Assembly: GCA_900555875.1 (NCBI GenBank) | Contig: USNB01000024.1 | Location: 1-11,058, forward strand | Reading direction: 5' to 3' | From: an uncultured Eubacteriales bacterium | GTDB taxonomy: Bacteria; Bacillota; Clostridia; Christensenellales; Pumilibacteraceae | DNA length: 11,058 nucleotides | Shown: piece after piece, positions 1 through 8,397 of the stretch | Layout: each line of letters opens with the position of its first letter | How positions within the stretch are numbered: position 1 is the stretch's first letter | Program-made: the position numbers and the translations under genes | Notes under the pieces: generated by a model | The model's input: the letters and a program-made list of their open reading frames with translations, nothing else | Told to the model about the DNA's origin: nothing | Database searches by the model: none

Positions 1-1406
<1,406 letters not shown>

Positions 1407-1435
1407 TTCTACGTCTATTTCCTCTCATTGCAAGA

Positions 1436-1496
1436 CAAATTATCCCATTGCGTATTTGCTTTCGCATATACCTTTTTTTGTTTGTAAGATAATTTG
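1436..1496 (-). other. Stem-loop in the 23S rRNA leader (possible processing stem)
   Basis: A perfect 9-bp inverted repeat (CAAATTATC at 1436-1444, GATAATTTG at 1488-1496) encloses a smaller TGCG/CGCA hairpin. It lies about 30 bases upstream of the mature 23S 5' end in the leader transcript. Its position suggests a boxC/RNase III-type processing or folding element of the pre-rRNA, but this is inferred from position and pairing only; the usual 23S processing stem pairs 5' and 3' flanks, and the 3' flank is not in the window. Confidence 0.6.
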
Positions 1497-1506
1497 CTTT
1501 ACTCTA

Positions 1507-1520
1507 TGTAGTTGTCAAGA
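1507..1520 (-). promoter_or_regulatory. boxA-like antitermination element of the rRNA leader
   Basis: The minus strand reads TCTTGACAACTACA here, resembling the boxA antitermination element of rRNA leaders (E. coli TGCTCTTTAACAA, Bacillus TGTTCTTTGAAAAC). It lies between the promoter and the 23S gene, where boxA is expected for NusA/NusB/NusG-dependent antitermination of an untranslated transcript. The TTGACA inside it could be mistaken for a -35 box, but no good -10 follows at 17 bases. Call based on resemblance and position. Confidence 0.5.
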
Positions 1521-1583
1521 TACGATCCCCTCCCGCTTACTGCGGAAGCGCTGCGTACACCCTTTCGGGGTGACAGCTTGTAT

Positions 1584-1643
1584 ATGTTACCATATTGCGC
1601 CGCCCGTGTCAAGTATTTTTCCGAAATTTTTACAAAATTTTTA
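1584..1643 (-). promoter_or_regulatory. Strong rRNA promoter for the 23S gene with UP-like element
   Basis: On the minus strand a perfect -35 TTGACA (1612-1607) is followed by exactly 17 bases and a -10 TAACAT (1589-1584). Directly upstream (1643-1613) are three phased A/T tracts (TAAAAATTTT, TAAAAATTT, GAAAAATA), typical of an UP element bound by the RNA polymerase alpha subunit. Transcription should start near 1577, giving a leader of about 170 bases. Two small hairpins follow the start: CACCC/GGGTG (1558-1572) and CGCTT/AAGCG (1534-1550). The promoter sits between a protein gene and the 23S gene, so the 23S rRNA is transcribed independently of any 16S gene. Confidence 0.85.
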
Positions 1644-1691
1644 CGCGCTCTCATCGCCCCGCGTCGTGAGGGCAGCCGCTATGAAGAGCGA

Positions 1692-1717
1692 AAGCCCCTC
1701 CCGGATAGGAGAGGCTT
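1692..1717 (-). terminator. Probable terminator hairpin after the zinc-ribbon gene
   Basis: AAGCCTCTCC and GGAGGGGCTT on the minus strand form a 10-bp stem (one G-U pair) with a 5-base loop, 35 bases beyond the stop codon of the zinc-ribbon/FtsK-gamma gene and just upstream of the 23S promoter. The following T run is poor (TCGCTCTT), so intrinsic termination may be weak. A second inverted repeat, ATACCGC/GCGGTAT (1732-1752), overlaps the stop codon. Confidence 0.5.
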
Positions 1718-1751
1718 CCCGCTTGCCGGCTATACCGCCGCTAAAGCGGTA

Positions 1752-2153
1752 TCAGGCTGCGCCGTATAATCTGACCACATCGTCCGGAGTCACCAGCACA
1801 TCGCATTTGCCGTCCCAGCGCTTGGAAACGAATCCCTTTACTTCCATCCATTTTAAGATGTTATGCGCGCGCTGGTAGCCCAGCGAAAAACGCGTCTGGA
1901 TAACGCTGGTGGAAATGACATTGACCCCGGCCGCGTACCTGAGCACTTCGATATAGATATCATCGGGATCGTCAAGCATTTCCTCGTACTCCTCCTTCCG
2001 AGTACAAGCCGTTTCTATTTCTATTTCCGTAACGCCGGCAGGCACCGAGATCGACATCTCCTGCCCCTGGCTCACCTTTTCTCCGCACCAGCAGCAAAAC
2101 TGACTGTCCTCCGGGATCATCTCACCGCATTTTGCGCATAAGTATATCGTCAT
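1752..2153 (-). CDS. Zinc-ribbon protein with FtsK-gamma-like winged-helix domain
   Basis: A 133-residue protein. The N-terminus is a four-cysteine zinc ribbon (CAKC at 6-9, CxxC at 20-23 within CCWC). Residues ~65-133 form a winged helix very like the FtsK gamma domain: DDIYIEVLRYA, then the characteristic RFSLGYQRAHNILKWMEVKGFVSK. In FtsK/SpoIIIE this domain reads KOPS/SRS sequences in DNA. Here it stands alone, without the motor ATPase, so the protein is probably a small sequence-specific DNA-binding protein or regulator. The start was chosen at 2153 because GGAGGAG lies just upstream; an in-frame ATG at 2219 is only ~8 bases from the predicted transcription start and has no ribosome site. 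The gene has its own promoter and reads toward the 23S promoter. Domain call is firm; biological role is unknown. Confidence 0.88.
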   Translation of the reverse strand: MTIYLCAKCGEMIPEDSQFCCWCGEKVSQGQEMSISVPAGVTEIEIETACTRKEEYEEMLDDPDDIYIEVLRYAAGVNVISTSVIQTRFSLGYQRAHNILKWMEVKGFVSKRWDGKCDVLVTPDDVVRLYGAA

Positions 2154-2233
2154 ATTACTCCTCCGTTTATCATAAGCATCCGCATTTTTACCGCGATAAT
2201 CGGCTATAACGCGGAGCATTTGTTATCTATCAT

Positions 2234-2267
2234 ATTTTACAGCCTTTTCTTGTGCATGTCAAGCACA
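2234..2267 (-). promoter_or_regulatory. Promoter of the zinc-ribbon/FtsK-gamma gene with overlapping dyad
   Basis: Minus-strand TTGACA (2262-2257), a 17-base spacer and TAAAAT (2239-2234) form a near-consensus sigma-A promoter. Transcription should start near 2227, giving a ~75-base leader to the ATG at 2153. A short inverted repeat TGTGC/GCACA (2251-2255 and 2263-2267) brackets the -35 box and could be an operator, possibly autoregulatory since the product looks DNA-binding; that last point is a guess. Confidence 0.8.
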
Positions 2268-2285
2268 TGTAAATTATAAACGAAC

Positions 2286-2309
2286 CATGTTGATACATCC
2301 AACAACATG
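2286..2309. repeat. 7-bp perfect inverted repeat between two minus-strand genes
   Basis: CATGTTG (2286-2292) and CAACATG (2303-2309) are separated by 10 bases. The repeat lies 24 bases upstream of the -35 box of the zinc-ribbon gene and 56 bases past the stop of the membrane-protein gene. There is no T run, so it is a poor terminator; an operator or RNA hairpin is equally possible. The rest of 2220-2364 shows only the promoter described separately. Confidence 0.4.
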
Positions 2310-2364
2310 TTTGAGGCACATTAAACAGTGATTTACATATAAGTCATTAGCCATAGCGGCAAGA

Positions 2365-2985
2365 TCACTCGTTACAGGAAGCAACGAAATCAGAACAGTT
2401 CGTGCAGCCGTCGCCAAAAATACCGGCAATAATAAAAGTTCCGCTGAATAAGGTCGAGCTGAGTGTCATTAATAATAGGGAAACAGCATCCACAGCATCT
2501 TTCGGCGTGTGATATTCATTATAAAATTTTCGGAACAGCACTTGCAGCAATAACGGTATCCCACCCCACGCCATAAACAGCAGATATTGCCAACCCTCGA
2601 CATCATCCCCCTCCATGCTCGACATCACTATAATAAATACTACGGAGGATATGGTGCATAAGAAAAGAAAAATATTCAAAGCAATGACACCGATATCGTT
2701 CAATGTAAAACCATTATCATATTTTTGTGTGTTTGTACGTCGCGTCTTTATTCCGATATTATCGGAACGTTTACGCGAGTTACCCGGGCTTTGCTTTTGT
2801 CGGGGACGATTATTGAGCCTATCAGCCCCACTCTCTTTTCGATCGTTATCTTTGCCAATATGTATTTCATCATCCGGAACGACTGTTTCCTTATAATGAA
2901 CGCCGCACGCAGACCGATCTGCACTGCTTCCCAGATCTGCCTGCACATTTTTACTTCGTATCGGCTTTACCGATACCGGCACCAT
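2365..2985 (-). CDS. Three-helix membrane protein, possibly the C-terminal part of the SWIM protein
   Basis: A 206-residue frame. Residues 1-92 are hydrophilic, rich in D, R, K, N and S, and look disordered. Three hydrophobic segments follow at about 96-121, 132-151 and 168-190. The C-terminus is short and cysteine-bearing (CTNCSDFVASC). No known family is recognised. The ATG at 2985 has no ribosome site, and no better start (GTG or TTG) occurs upstream in frame. The frame is open for 26 further codons up to the TAG that ends the SWIM/Sel1 gene, and the two genes share one frame. Either this is a separately translated gene with a weak start, or the TAG is read through or is a nonsense mutation, making this the membrane anchor of a 552-residue SWIM protein. 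I favour a single ancestral gene; whether it is still made as one chain cannot be told. Confidence 0.65.
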   Translation of the reverse strand: MVPVSVKPIRSKNVQADLGSSADRSACGVHYKETVVPDDEIHIGKDNDRKESGADRLNNRPRQKQSPGNSRKRSDNIGIKTRRTNTQKYDNGFTLNDIGVIALNIFLFLCTISSVVFIIVMSSMEGDDVEGWQYLLFMAWGGIPLLLQVLFRKFYNEYHTPKDAVDAVSLLLMTLSSTLFSGTFIIAGIFGDGCTNCSDFVASCNE

Positions 2986-3039
2986 GTGATCATTAGCCGG
3001 CGCTATTATTTTTTCGGATATACTTTTGTCGATCCCGCG

Positions 3040-3143
3040 CTTATCGCTCTCGGGTATCGGTCCCTAAGGCGCGATCCTGGCTCCGTCATTTATCGCGTGA
3101 TTTCTTTCGTGAGTTACCGTGACGGTTTTCTTATCGCTCTCGG
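3040..3143 (-). repeat. In-frame degenerate repeat spanning the TAG codon
   Basis: The 14-base string CTTATCGCTCTCGG (plus strand) occurs at 3040-3053 and 3130-3143, exactly 90 bases (30 codons) apart and on either side of the TAG at 3064-3066. In the shared frame the copies encode SESDKK and PESDKR, each preceded a few residues earlier by IAP. A degenerate repeat unit thus runs across the stop codon, which suggests both sides were once, or still are, one coding sequence. Confidence 0.6.
3064..3066 (-). other. In-frame TAG separating two coding blocks
   Basis: This TAG ends the 319-residue SWIM/Sel1 frame. The same frame then stays open for 232 codons (26 linker codons plus the 206-codon membrane-protein frame) to a TGA at 2365. 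The linker codons read GPIPESDKRG and onward with the same hydrophilic composition as both flanks. The other TAG used as a gene end in this window (4079-4081) is followed immediately by TGA. Possible explanations: programmed or suppressor-tRNA readthrough, a nonsense mutation, or a sequence error. Confidence 0.7.
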
Positions 3144-4023
3144 AGGCATTATCCCTACCCGACGGAGCAATACTTCGCCCGGATGCCAGCTCATTCGCAC
3201 CGAGATTAGACAAAACCGCTTGCTGAGCGAACGCGGCAGCATCGTTAGCAATAATATTGCGCTGCGAATGCCTTTTCTGTACGGCGCTCAGCACGTCTAG
3301 CCGGGCTTTACGTATTTTCAGCATAGTAGCTATGATATGCTTGCAAGGTCCCGGATACTCATAATGTGCGGGACAATTGCAATCATGTTTTATCAATTGA
3401 TTGCCGCTAAATTGCAATCCGCACGTGTAATCATATGTGCCTGCCACAATGCTGCGGAAACGCTCATGGGCTTTATCATATGATAAGGAACGGACCCTGC
3501 CTTTTAGGTAATAGTCTTCTCCTCGAATAAAAGTTATCGGTCTGCTCACCAAGCCGGATACATACCGCATTGTAAGATCCGGATAGTTGAGACCGCTTTG
3601 GATCGGCGATAACATGCCTCCGCTGCTTTCCAATAGATCGAAACTTAATTTTTGAAGATCACTGTCCGTCCAGCCGAAAGCACGCAACGATATGGCAGCA
3701 CCCTGATAGCCGTGCAAATGAGCAAGTGCGTACCAATAGACCGCTTCCTGCTCATCGCAAGAAACGCCGTATCCATATTTATAACAATACCCCGACATGT
3801 ATTCGGCTTGGGCTGATCCGATCTTTGCCGCAGCCTGAAAACACGCAAACGCCATTTTAGGGTCATTCGGAGCACCCTTGCCCTTTAAATAGCATTGCCC
3901 CAGGCGCACATAAGCCGGAGCATATGCAATGGATGCCGCTTTATTATAAAGCAAAAACGCCTTATCCCAGTTTTTATCTCGCAAAGCGGCCTCTGCTTCA
4001 TCATAATGATCTTTTGCTGTCAT
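3064..4023 (-). CDS. Sel1-repeat and SWIM zinc-finger protein
   Basis: 319 residues. Residues ~18-112 contain two to three Sel1/TPR-like helical repeats (KAFLLYNKAA, AYVRLGQCYLKGKG, YMSGYCYKYGYGV), a protein-interaction scaffold. Residues ~165-235 form a SWIM domain: the typical lead-in RGEDYYLKGRVRSL, then C215-x-C217-x9-C227-x-H229 followed by IIATML. SWIM fingers bind DNA or proteins and often accompany SNF2-type or other nucleic-acid enzymes. Residues ~245-319 are hydrophilic and probably disordered. The ATG at 4023 has a modest AAAGAAG upstream. The gene follows the 383-aa gene after 55 bases and precedes the membrane-protein frame in the same phase. It is likely the DNA- or protein-binding partner of the helicase system; this is inferred from context. 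Confidence 0.85.
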   Translation of the reverse strand: MTAKDHYDEAEAALRDKNWDKAFLLYNKAASIAYAPAYVRLGQCYLKGKGAPNDPKMAFACFQAAAKIGSAQAEYMSGYCYKYGYGVSCDEQEAVYWYALAHLHGYQGAAISLRAFGWTDSDLQKLSFDLLESSGGMLSPIQSGLNYPDLTMRYVSGLVSRPITFIRGEDYYLKGRVRSLSYDKAHERFRSIVAGTYDYTCGLQFSGNQLIKHDCNCPAHYEYPGPCKHIIATMLKIRKARLDVLSAVQKRHSQRNIIANDAAAFAQQAVLSNLGANELASGRSIAPSGRDNASESDKKTVTVTHERNHAINDGARIAP

Positions 4024-4078
4024 ATTAAAACTTCTTTCACTTTGCGATCAGTTGCAAAGCGGCATATGATATTCTTCA

Positions 4079-5230
4079 CTAAGCTCTGTGACTTAAATTC
4101 TCGGGCAAATATAACAGATCGCGAAAAGCGCACAAAAGAGAGTGCCGTGTAATCTTAGGAGTAGTCTGCGAGCCGGATGCCGCCGTAGCTTTTATGGTAG
4201 ACGGGAAGCCCTCCGACTGCAAAAGCGTAATTATGCTCGAGTATCCTTCCGTACCTTTCCCCTTATGCGGTGATTCGCCTATTATTATCCCCATATAATT
4301 ACGCTTAGAATAAAATTTCTTTTTCAGGTCGACAGAACCGATCTCATCATATTTATAATGCTCTATTTCTTTAAGCCTGTAAGCGGATACGTCTGTTTTG
4401 AATTGCGTAATAGTATCGGAACGCCCTCCGATCACACACAGTACTGTACCTTCCACTTTCGTACAATCATGGTGTGGCAACCGCACGCCGTCTATGGACA
4501 CATAATCTATAGTTTGTTTTTCATTATCATTTCCGTTATCATCCGAAGTTCCTTCCGATGACGGATCGAAGTCATCTTCATCATCATCTAGCCCCTCATA
4601 TAGCACAGCAAATTTATCGGGATCGGAACAATATTTTATAAATTTACGTATCTCTCCCCATATATCCGACGGGATCTCAGGGTGTTCATTGATATACCGC
4701 TCCGCCGTCTTTGAAAAATGTGTATTTACGATTTTACAGAACTCGGCATAATATGCATTCCCTCGTGCCGCGAATTTATTATAATAATATTTGAAAAGAG
4801 TTATTATCGACGAAAGAAGCCGAACATTATCCCTCTTGTTGCGAATAATTTGTTTATCATCGGCAGGTGCATTTTTACTTATTGGTGTGTATACCCTCAG
4901 TATCTTTTCAAACAATCTTCCAGGCTCTGTTATAAAATACATCGGCGTACGTACACCATATATCAATATGGACATACATATATGCCACTTTTCGCTTACC
5001 TCGCCCGAATAGAATAGATCGCTTTTGAATTTTTGCATAATATTATTTGCATGGATATAGTCATTATGACTCGTATATTGATAAACGCAATACAAGCATG
5101 CGCTTTTATATACGCCGCGCGTCTCGAACCCTCTGACGCCCAATCCCATGATCTCATTATAAAGCCGCTCGAGCGTTTCTGCTGTCTTTCCCGAATGTAT
5201 AATCTGCATAAATCCCGCTTTATTTATCAT
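4079..5230 (-). CDS. Unknown protein with acidic linker and Rossmann-like C-terminal domain
   Basis: 383 residues, function not recognised. Residues 1-210 look all-helical with many aromatic residues. Residues 214-238 are a strongly acidic linker rich in D, E, S and N. Residues ~262-375 form a separate alpha/beta domain starting with a hydrophobic strand and glycines (VLCVIGG, 263-269) and later GIIIGESPHK (314-323). This order of strand, glycines, strand and PH resembles small predicted Rossmann-like domains such as DUF2325, but the likeness is weak. The start overlaps the stop of the 612-aa gene (ATGA, 4 bases) and has AAGGAG seven bases upstream inside that gene, so translation is coupled and the two products are probably made together. 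It ends with TAG directly followed by TGA. Confidence 0.8.
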   Translation of the reverse strand: MINKAGFMQIIHSGKTAETLERLYNEIMGLGVRGFETRGVYKSACLYCVYQYTSHNDYIHANNIMQKFKSDLFYSGEVSEKWHICMSILIYGVRTPMYFITEPGRLFEKILRVYTPISKNAPADDKQIIRNKRDNVRLLSSIITLFKYYYNKFAARGNAYYAEFCKIVNTHFSKTAERYINEHPEIPSDIWGEIRKFIKYCSDPDKFAVLYEGLDDDEDDFDPSSEGTSDDNGNDNEKQTIDYVSIDGVRLPHHDCTKVEGTVLCVIGGRSDTITQFKTDVSAYRLKEIEHYKYDEIGSVDLKKKFYSKRNYMGIIIGESPHKGKGTEGYSSIITLLQSEGFPSTIKATAASGSQTTPKITRHSLLCAFRDLLYLPENLSHRA

Positions 5231-7065
5231 TCTCGATCTCCTTGTACTTCAAACATGCTCAGTTGTTTGGGCGAATCGTTATGCTCTCGCTCTCTCTTTT
5301 TTGTTCCCTTTTTGCTGCGTTTAGCCGCATTCTTTTGATCCGAACTTCCATGTAAGGAAGCATCATACGTATCATCGGCAATATCCCTTCCGCTATCTTT
5401 GATCGCCGAGATAAGAGGACCCGTCAATATTTCATCTGTTACGGATTTCCCGAAATATCTCGTCACTTTTTTATTGCATTCCTTATATGAAGCTATAACT
5501 TTTCCGGAATCCGATATGAATTCATTATATAATTTATTGTATTTCGGATCCTTATACTTCCTTATCGGGAAATCATTAAAGAAATGTGCACGGGATAATC
5601 CATATATTTTATAAAAGTCATCGGCGTTTATCGTTTTTACGGATCTCTCGATCGGACAGGACACGGCGTTTTCACAATAATATAACAAGCCATAATCGTT
5701 TTTCTGTCGTACAGATAAGTATGAATTCCCGTATAATGCGGCATATAATATCTTGACCGTATAGAATTCAACGTCTGTAGAGTTATAATTCTTAAGGATC
5801 TCGTCTATATCATGATATAAATTGGTCCTGTCAAGCATTGCATAAAACATCATGATCGCCGACGATATCCCCTCGCTGTATTGTTTATATTCCCCTCTGA
5901 ACCGAGCAAGGTAATCGCTAATGCGATCCTGACCGAGGGCATTTATATAATTTTCGAATATACGTGCATGCTTTCGGGCTTCCGAATAATCATGATCATA
6001 ATATTCGGTGAATAGGGTCAACCAGTTGGATCTTAAATTTTTTGTATCGCGTATATCGCAACCCAAGCATGCATCAAAAGCGGCCATCAGCATTCGCAGG
6101 TAACACTTTTCCTCACCGGTCAATCCGTCGTATATTTCGTTTAAATTCGCTCTGAGTCCCAGCTTATAAGAAACGGCACGGATAAGCAGAGACGGTCGCT
6201 CATGTACATCTGCGGTATAGCTGTTATAATAGTTATTATAATATTTGTAATCGTTGAAATTCTCGGCAATAAATTTAAAGAATTCTTTTTTGTTCGCATT
6301 AACAAAGTAAATGAAATCGGATAAATGCTCATATGGATCATTCTGCATCTCAGTCGCTACACTCAAATGCATTGCTGTCTTTTTTGCCATGATCGATGGG
6401 ACGATATTATCGGCATCCGCACAAAGTCCTGCGGCACAACGCCTTATTCCGCTGTCATCTATCTCCTTGCTGCCATACTCGAACGAATCGCGAATGATCT
6501 TTAGCGGATATTGCAGATTATCGAAATTTCTCTTTGCCCATTTGCGAGTATAATGTATTTCCGTTATATTCACTATCGGAATAGGATATCGTACGAATAC
6601 TCCGACGTCGCTTTCTGTAACATCGGCGATTTTGCCGGGGCGCAACGCATACTCAAATACGCTCGCATCATCGCGAATATCATCGGTCGGCTCGCTATCA
6701 AATTCATCATCGCTTATGTCGGGTACGCCCGCCGGATCCGATTTTTCTTCCGTTTCATCCACCCCTATCTCTTTTTCTTCTGTTTCTACACAAGTCGGCT
6801 CTTGCACTATAAGTACATCGAGCTGCTCATCGAGCATGACCCCGGCTACGACGGGTATACTTTCTCCGTCCGCGCACAGTTTGATCAAGTTGGTTTCGCT
6901 CAATCGTCGCATGGTCAAAAATATCGCATTTTCGGAACAATTCCCCAGCGTCGAAAAGAATTTTCTACTATCCGGATAATCGGCATTACACAATAAATAA
7001 CATGCCGCCAGATCCCGTTCGATCACCGTATTATTTGTATAATAATAAAACTTCTTCATGGTCAT
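5227..7065 (-). CDS. Large unknown protein with C-terminal beta-clamp-binding motif
   Basis: 612 residues; no family recognised. Residues ~12-70 may be a winged-helix-like fold (NAIFLTMRRLSETNLIKL), only a guess. Residues ~93-133 are an acidic low-complexity linker. The rest is mostly helical and rich in Tyr and Asn, with a Tyr/Asn cluster near 277-290. The C-terminal tail is basic (KRSKKGTKKRER) and ends in KQLSMFEVQGDRE. QLSMF (601-605) fits the pentapeptide QL[SD]LF used by polymerases, MutS, Hda and others to bind the DnaN sliding clamp, and a disordered tail is where such motifs usually sit. The start is 4 bases after the helicase stop, without a clear ribosome site; ATG at 7065 or 7059 are both possible. 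It is probably the core partner of the helicase. Confidence 0.82.
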   Translation of the reverse strand: MTMKKFYYYTNNTVIERDLAACYLLCNADYPDSRKFFSTLGNCSENAIFLTMRRLSETNLIKLCADGESIPVVAGVMLDEQLDVLIVQEPTCVETEEKEIGVDETEEKSDPAGVPDISDDEFDSEPTDDIRDDASVFEYALRPGKIADVTESDVGVFVRYPIPIVNITEIHYTRKWAKRNFDNLQYPLKIIRDSFEYGSKEIDDSGIRRCAAGLCADADNIVPSIMAKKTAMHLSVATEMQNDPYEHLSDFIYFVNANKKEFFKFIAENFNDYKYYNNYYNSYTADVHERPSLLIRAVSYKLGLRANLNEIYDGLTGEEKCYLRMLMAAFDACLGCDIRDTKNLRSNWLTLFTEYYDHDYSEARKHARIFENYINALGQDRISDYLARFRGEYKQYSEGISSAIMMFYAMLDRTNLYHDIDEILKNYNSTDVEFYTVKILYAALYGNSYLSVRQKNDYGLLYYCENAVSCPIERSVKTINADDFYKIYGLSRAHFFNDFPIRKYKDPKYNKLYNEFISDSGKVIASYKECNKKVTRYFGKSVTDEILTGPLISAIKDSGRDIADDTYDASLHGSSDQKNAAKRSKKGTKKREREHNDSPKQLSMFEVQGDRE

Positions 7066-7069
7066 CGAT

Positions 7070-8248
7070 TCAAAAAAGCAGATCGCTCTCTTTGCTTATT
7101 TTGGCTTCTTCAAACATACTACTATTTTCCGTCAGCTTTTTACCGGCATCCGAATTCCGATAATCGGAAGATATGAACACAAACGAAAGCTCGTCTCGCG
7201 CCCTCGTACATGCCACGTATAAAGAATTTTTATTCGTTTCAGAGTGGAGCGAAAAATTCTCGAGATCGACAAGGTAGACCTTATCGAATTCCATCCCCTT
7301 GCCTACCCGATATGTCATCATGAAAATACCGGATCCCATCACATTGCGTTCATCTATATTGGTATGATCATTTAATTTATAAAAAAACTTATCCGCGATC
7401 CCGTTTCTCTGGACGGACTCCCGCATGGTATTTTCCCATAATTCAAAATGCATATGATCGGGCAGCAGTATAGCAACGCTGCACGGATGATTTTTATACT
7501 CACGGCATATTTCGTCTACTACGCTTCTATAGGATACTCCGGAGTATATTTTTGGAAGTCCCCCGTCTCTGATACTTGTGAGCCCTTTTAATGAAAAATC
7601 GTTTTTTTCGTAATTACCATAGAATAATTTTGCCACGCTCTCTATTTGCTTTGTATTGCGAAAATTTTCGATCAAGTCGTAAAAAGATTCCTGCAATCCG
7701 AGAGCGCCGAGGATCCTGTTTCTTTGATAATCCAGTCTGTGATCGGCATGACCATCTACTTCCTGTGCCTCATCAAAGGAAACAAATATCTTATCCGTCA
7801 TGCGAGTTATCAACTCATAAAACTCATTCGGCAGATCCTGCCCTTCGTCAACGAAAATCGAATCGTATTTATCGCGTTTGTCTGCGGGTAAATTATCATA
7901 AAGGTGTTTTATCCCGTTCCAATCTATAGAGTGTTTTACACCATTATAATTGGTAAGCGCTCTTGCTTTATCTTCGTCACCATCCGTCCAGCGATATACT
8001 ATACTTATCCATATAAAACTATCCATAGTATAGGCTTTGATGCGAAAGTTGCTGAGCCCCTGTTGAAGAGGCTTGCTTTTCGTTATTATCATATTTCCTC
8101 CACGGTTACGGTGCATTGCGATAATGGCCAAAACCGTTTTACCTGTCCCGGGACCGCCTATAACGGCTATCCTATTTTTGGAATTGATTATATTAAGGAT
8201 ATGGTTCTGTATTTTCGTTAATTCTTCAGAACTGGGCAACTGAAACAT
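7070..8248 (-). CDS. Compact superfamily I (UvrD/Rep-like) helicase
   Basis: 392 residues with a full set of SF1 helicase motifs: Walker A GGPGTGKT (31-38), Walker B with DEGQD (134-138), motif III-like FVSFDEAQ (155-162), ENFRNT (194-199, arginine of motif IV), motif V TYRVGKGMEFD (312-322) and motif VI YVACTRARDEL (344-354). All ATP-contacting residues look intact, so it is probably an active ATPase. It is much shorter than UvrD/Rep (~670-720), lacking large 1B/2B insertions and any nuclease domain, as in small accessory helicases of mobile elements and defence loci. AAGGAG lies six bases before the ATG. It is the first gene after the operon promoter. GajB of Gabija is also UvrD-like, but no GajA-type nuclease is present here. 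Confidence 0.93.
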   Translation of the reverse strand: MFQLPSSEELTKIQNHILNIINSKNRIAVIGGPGTGKTVLAIIAMHRNRGGNMIITKSKPLQQGLSNFRIKAYTMDSFIWISIVYRWTDGDEDKARALTNYNGVKHSIDWNGIKHLYDNLPADKRDKYDSIFVDEGQDLPNEFYELITRMTDKIFVSFDEAQEVDGHADHRLDYQRNRILGALGLQESFYDLIENFRNTKQIESVAKLFYGNYEKNDFSLKGLTSIRDGGLPKIYSGVSYRSVVDEICREYKNHPCSVAILLPDHMHFELWENTMRESVQRNGIADKFFYKLNDHTNIDERNVMGSGIFMMTYRVGKGMEFDKVYLVDLENFSLHSETNKNSLYVACTRARDELSFVFISSDYRNSDAGKKLTENSSMFEEAKISKESDLLF

Positions 8249-8391
8249 GATATACTCCTTTGTCTTTTGTTTACAAGAACAACTTTCTTTGCAAAATTTA
8301 ATTGTTTAAACGTGGTGATGCTATCGCTTTTTGTAGATCACGACGCCTTCAAGATACACAAATAATTTCAATATATAATACCCCCCCCCCT
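8249..8391 (-). other. Operon 5' leader starting with a ten-G run
   Basis: Transcription from the promoter at 8426-8398 should begin near 8391, at the border of a homopolymer of ten G on the transcript (C10 at 8381-8390 on the plus strand). The remaining ~140-base leader is A/T-rich and contains a weak GTGAT/ATCAC pairing (around 8317-8345), a GTTTAAAC palindrome and the AAGGAG of the helicase gene. No small open frame with a ribosome site was seen. The G run could permit slippage at initiation or length variation by replication slippage. Confidence 0.6.
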
Positions 8392-8397
8392 ATTTTT

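Noticed and set aside
1496..1520. TTGACA at 1517-1512 (minus strand) as a second promoter for 23S
   Set aside because: The hexamer 17 bases downstream (AAATTA) is a poor -10; the site fits a boxA-like element better.
2615..3300. Plus-strand frames of 93 and 191 codons opposite the membrane-protein and SWIM genes
   Set aside because: Antisense to frames with recognisable membrane segments and a SWIM motif; no promoter or ribosome site for them.
7070..8248. Assigning the helicase operon to Gabija because of the UvrD-like helicase
   Set aside because: Gabija needs GajA, an OLD-type ATPase/TOPRIM nuclease; neither unknown protein shows a Walker A or TOPRIM motif.
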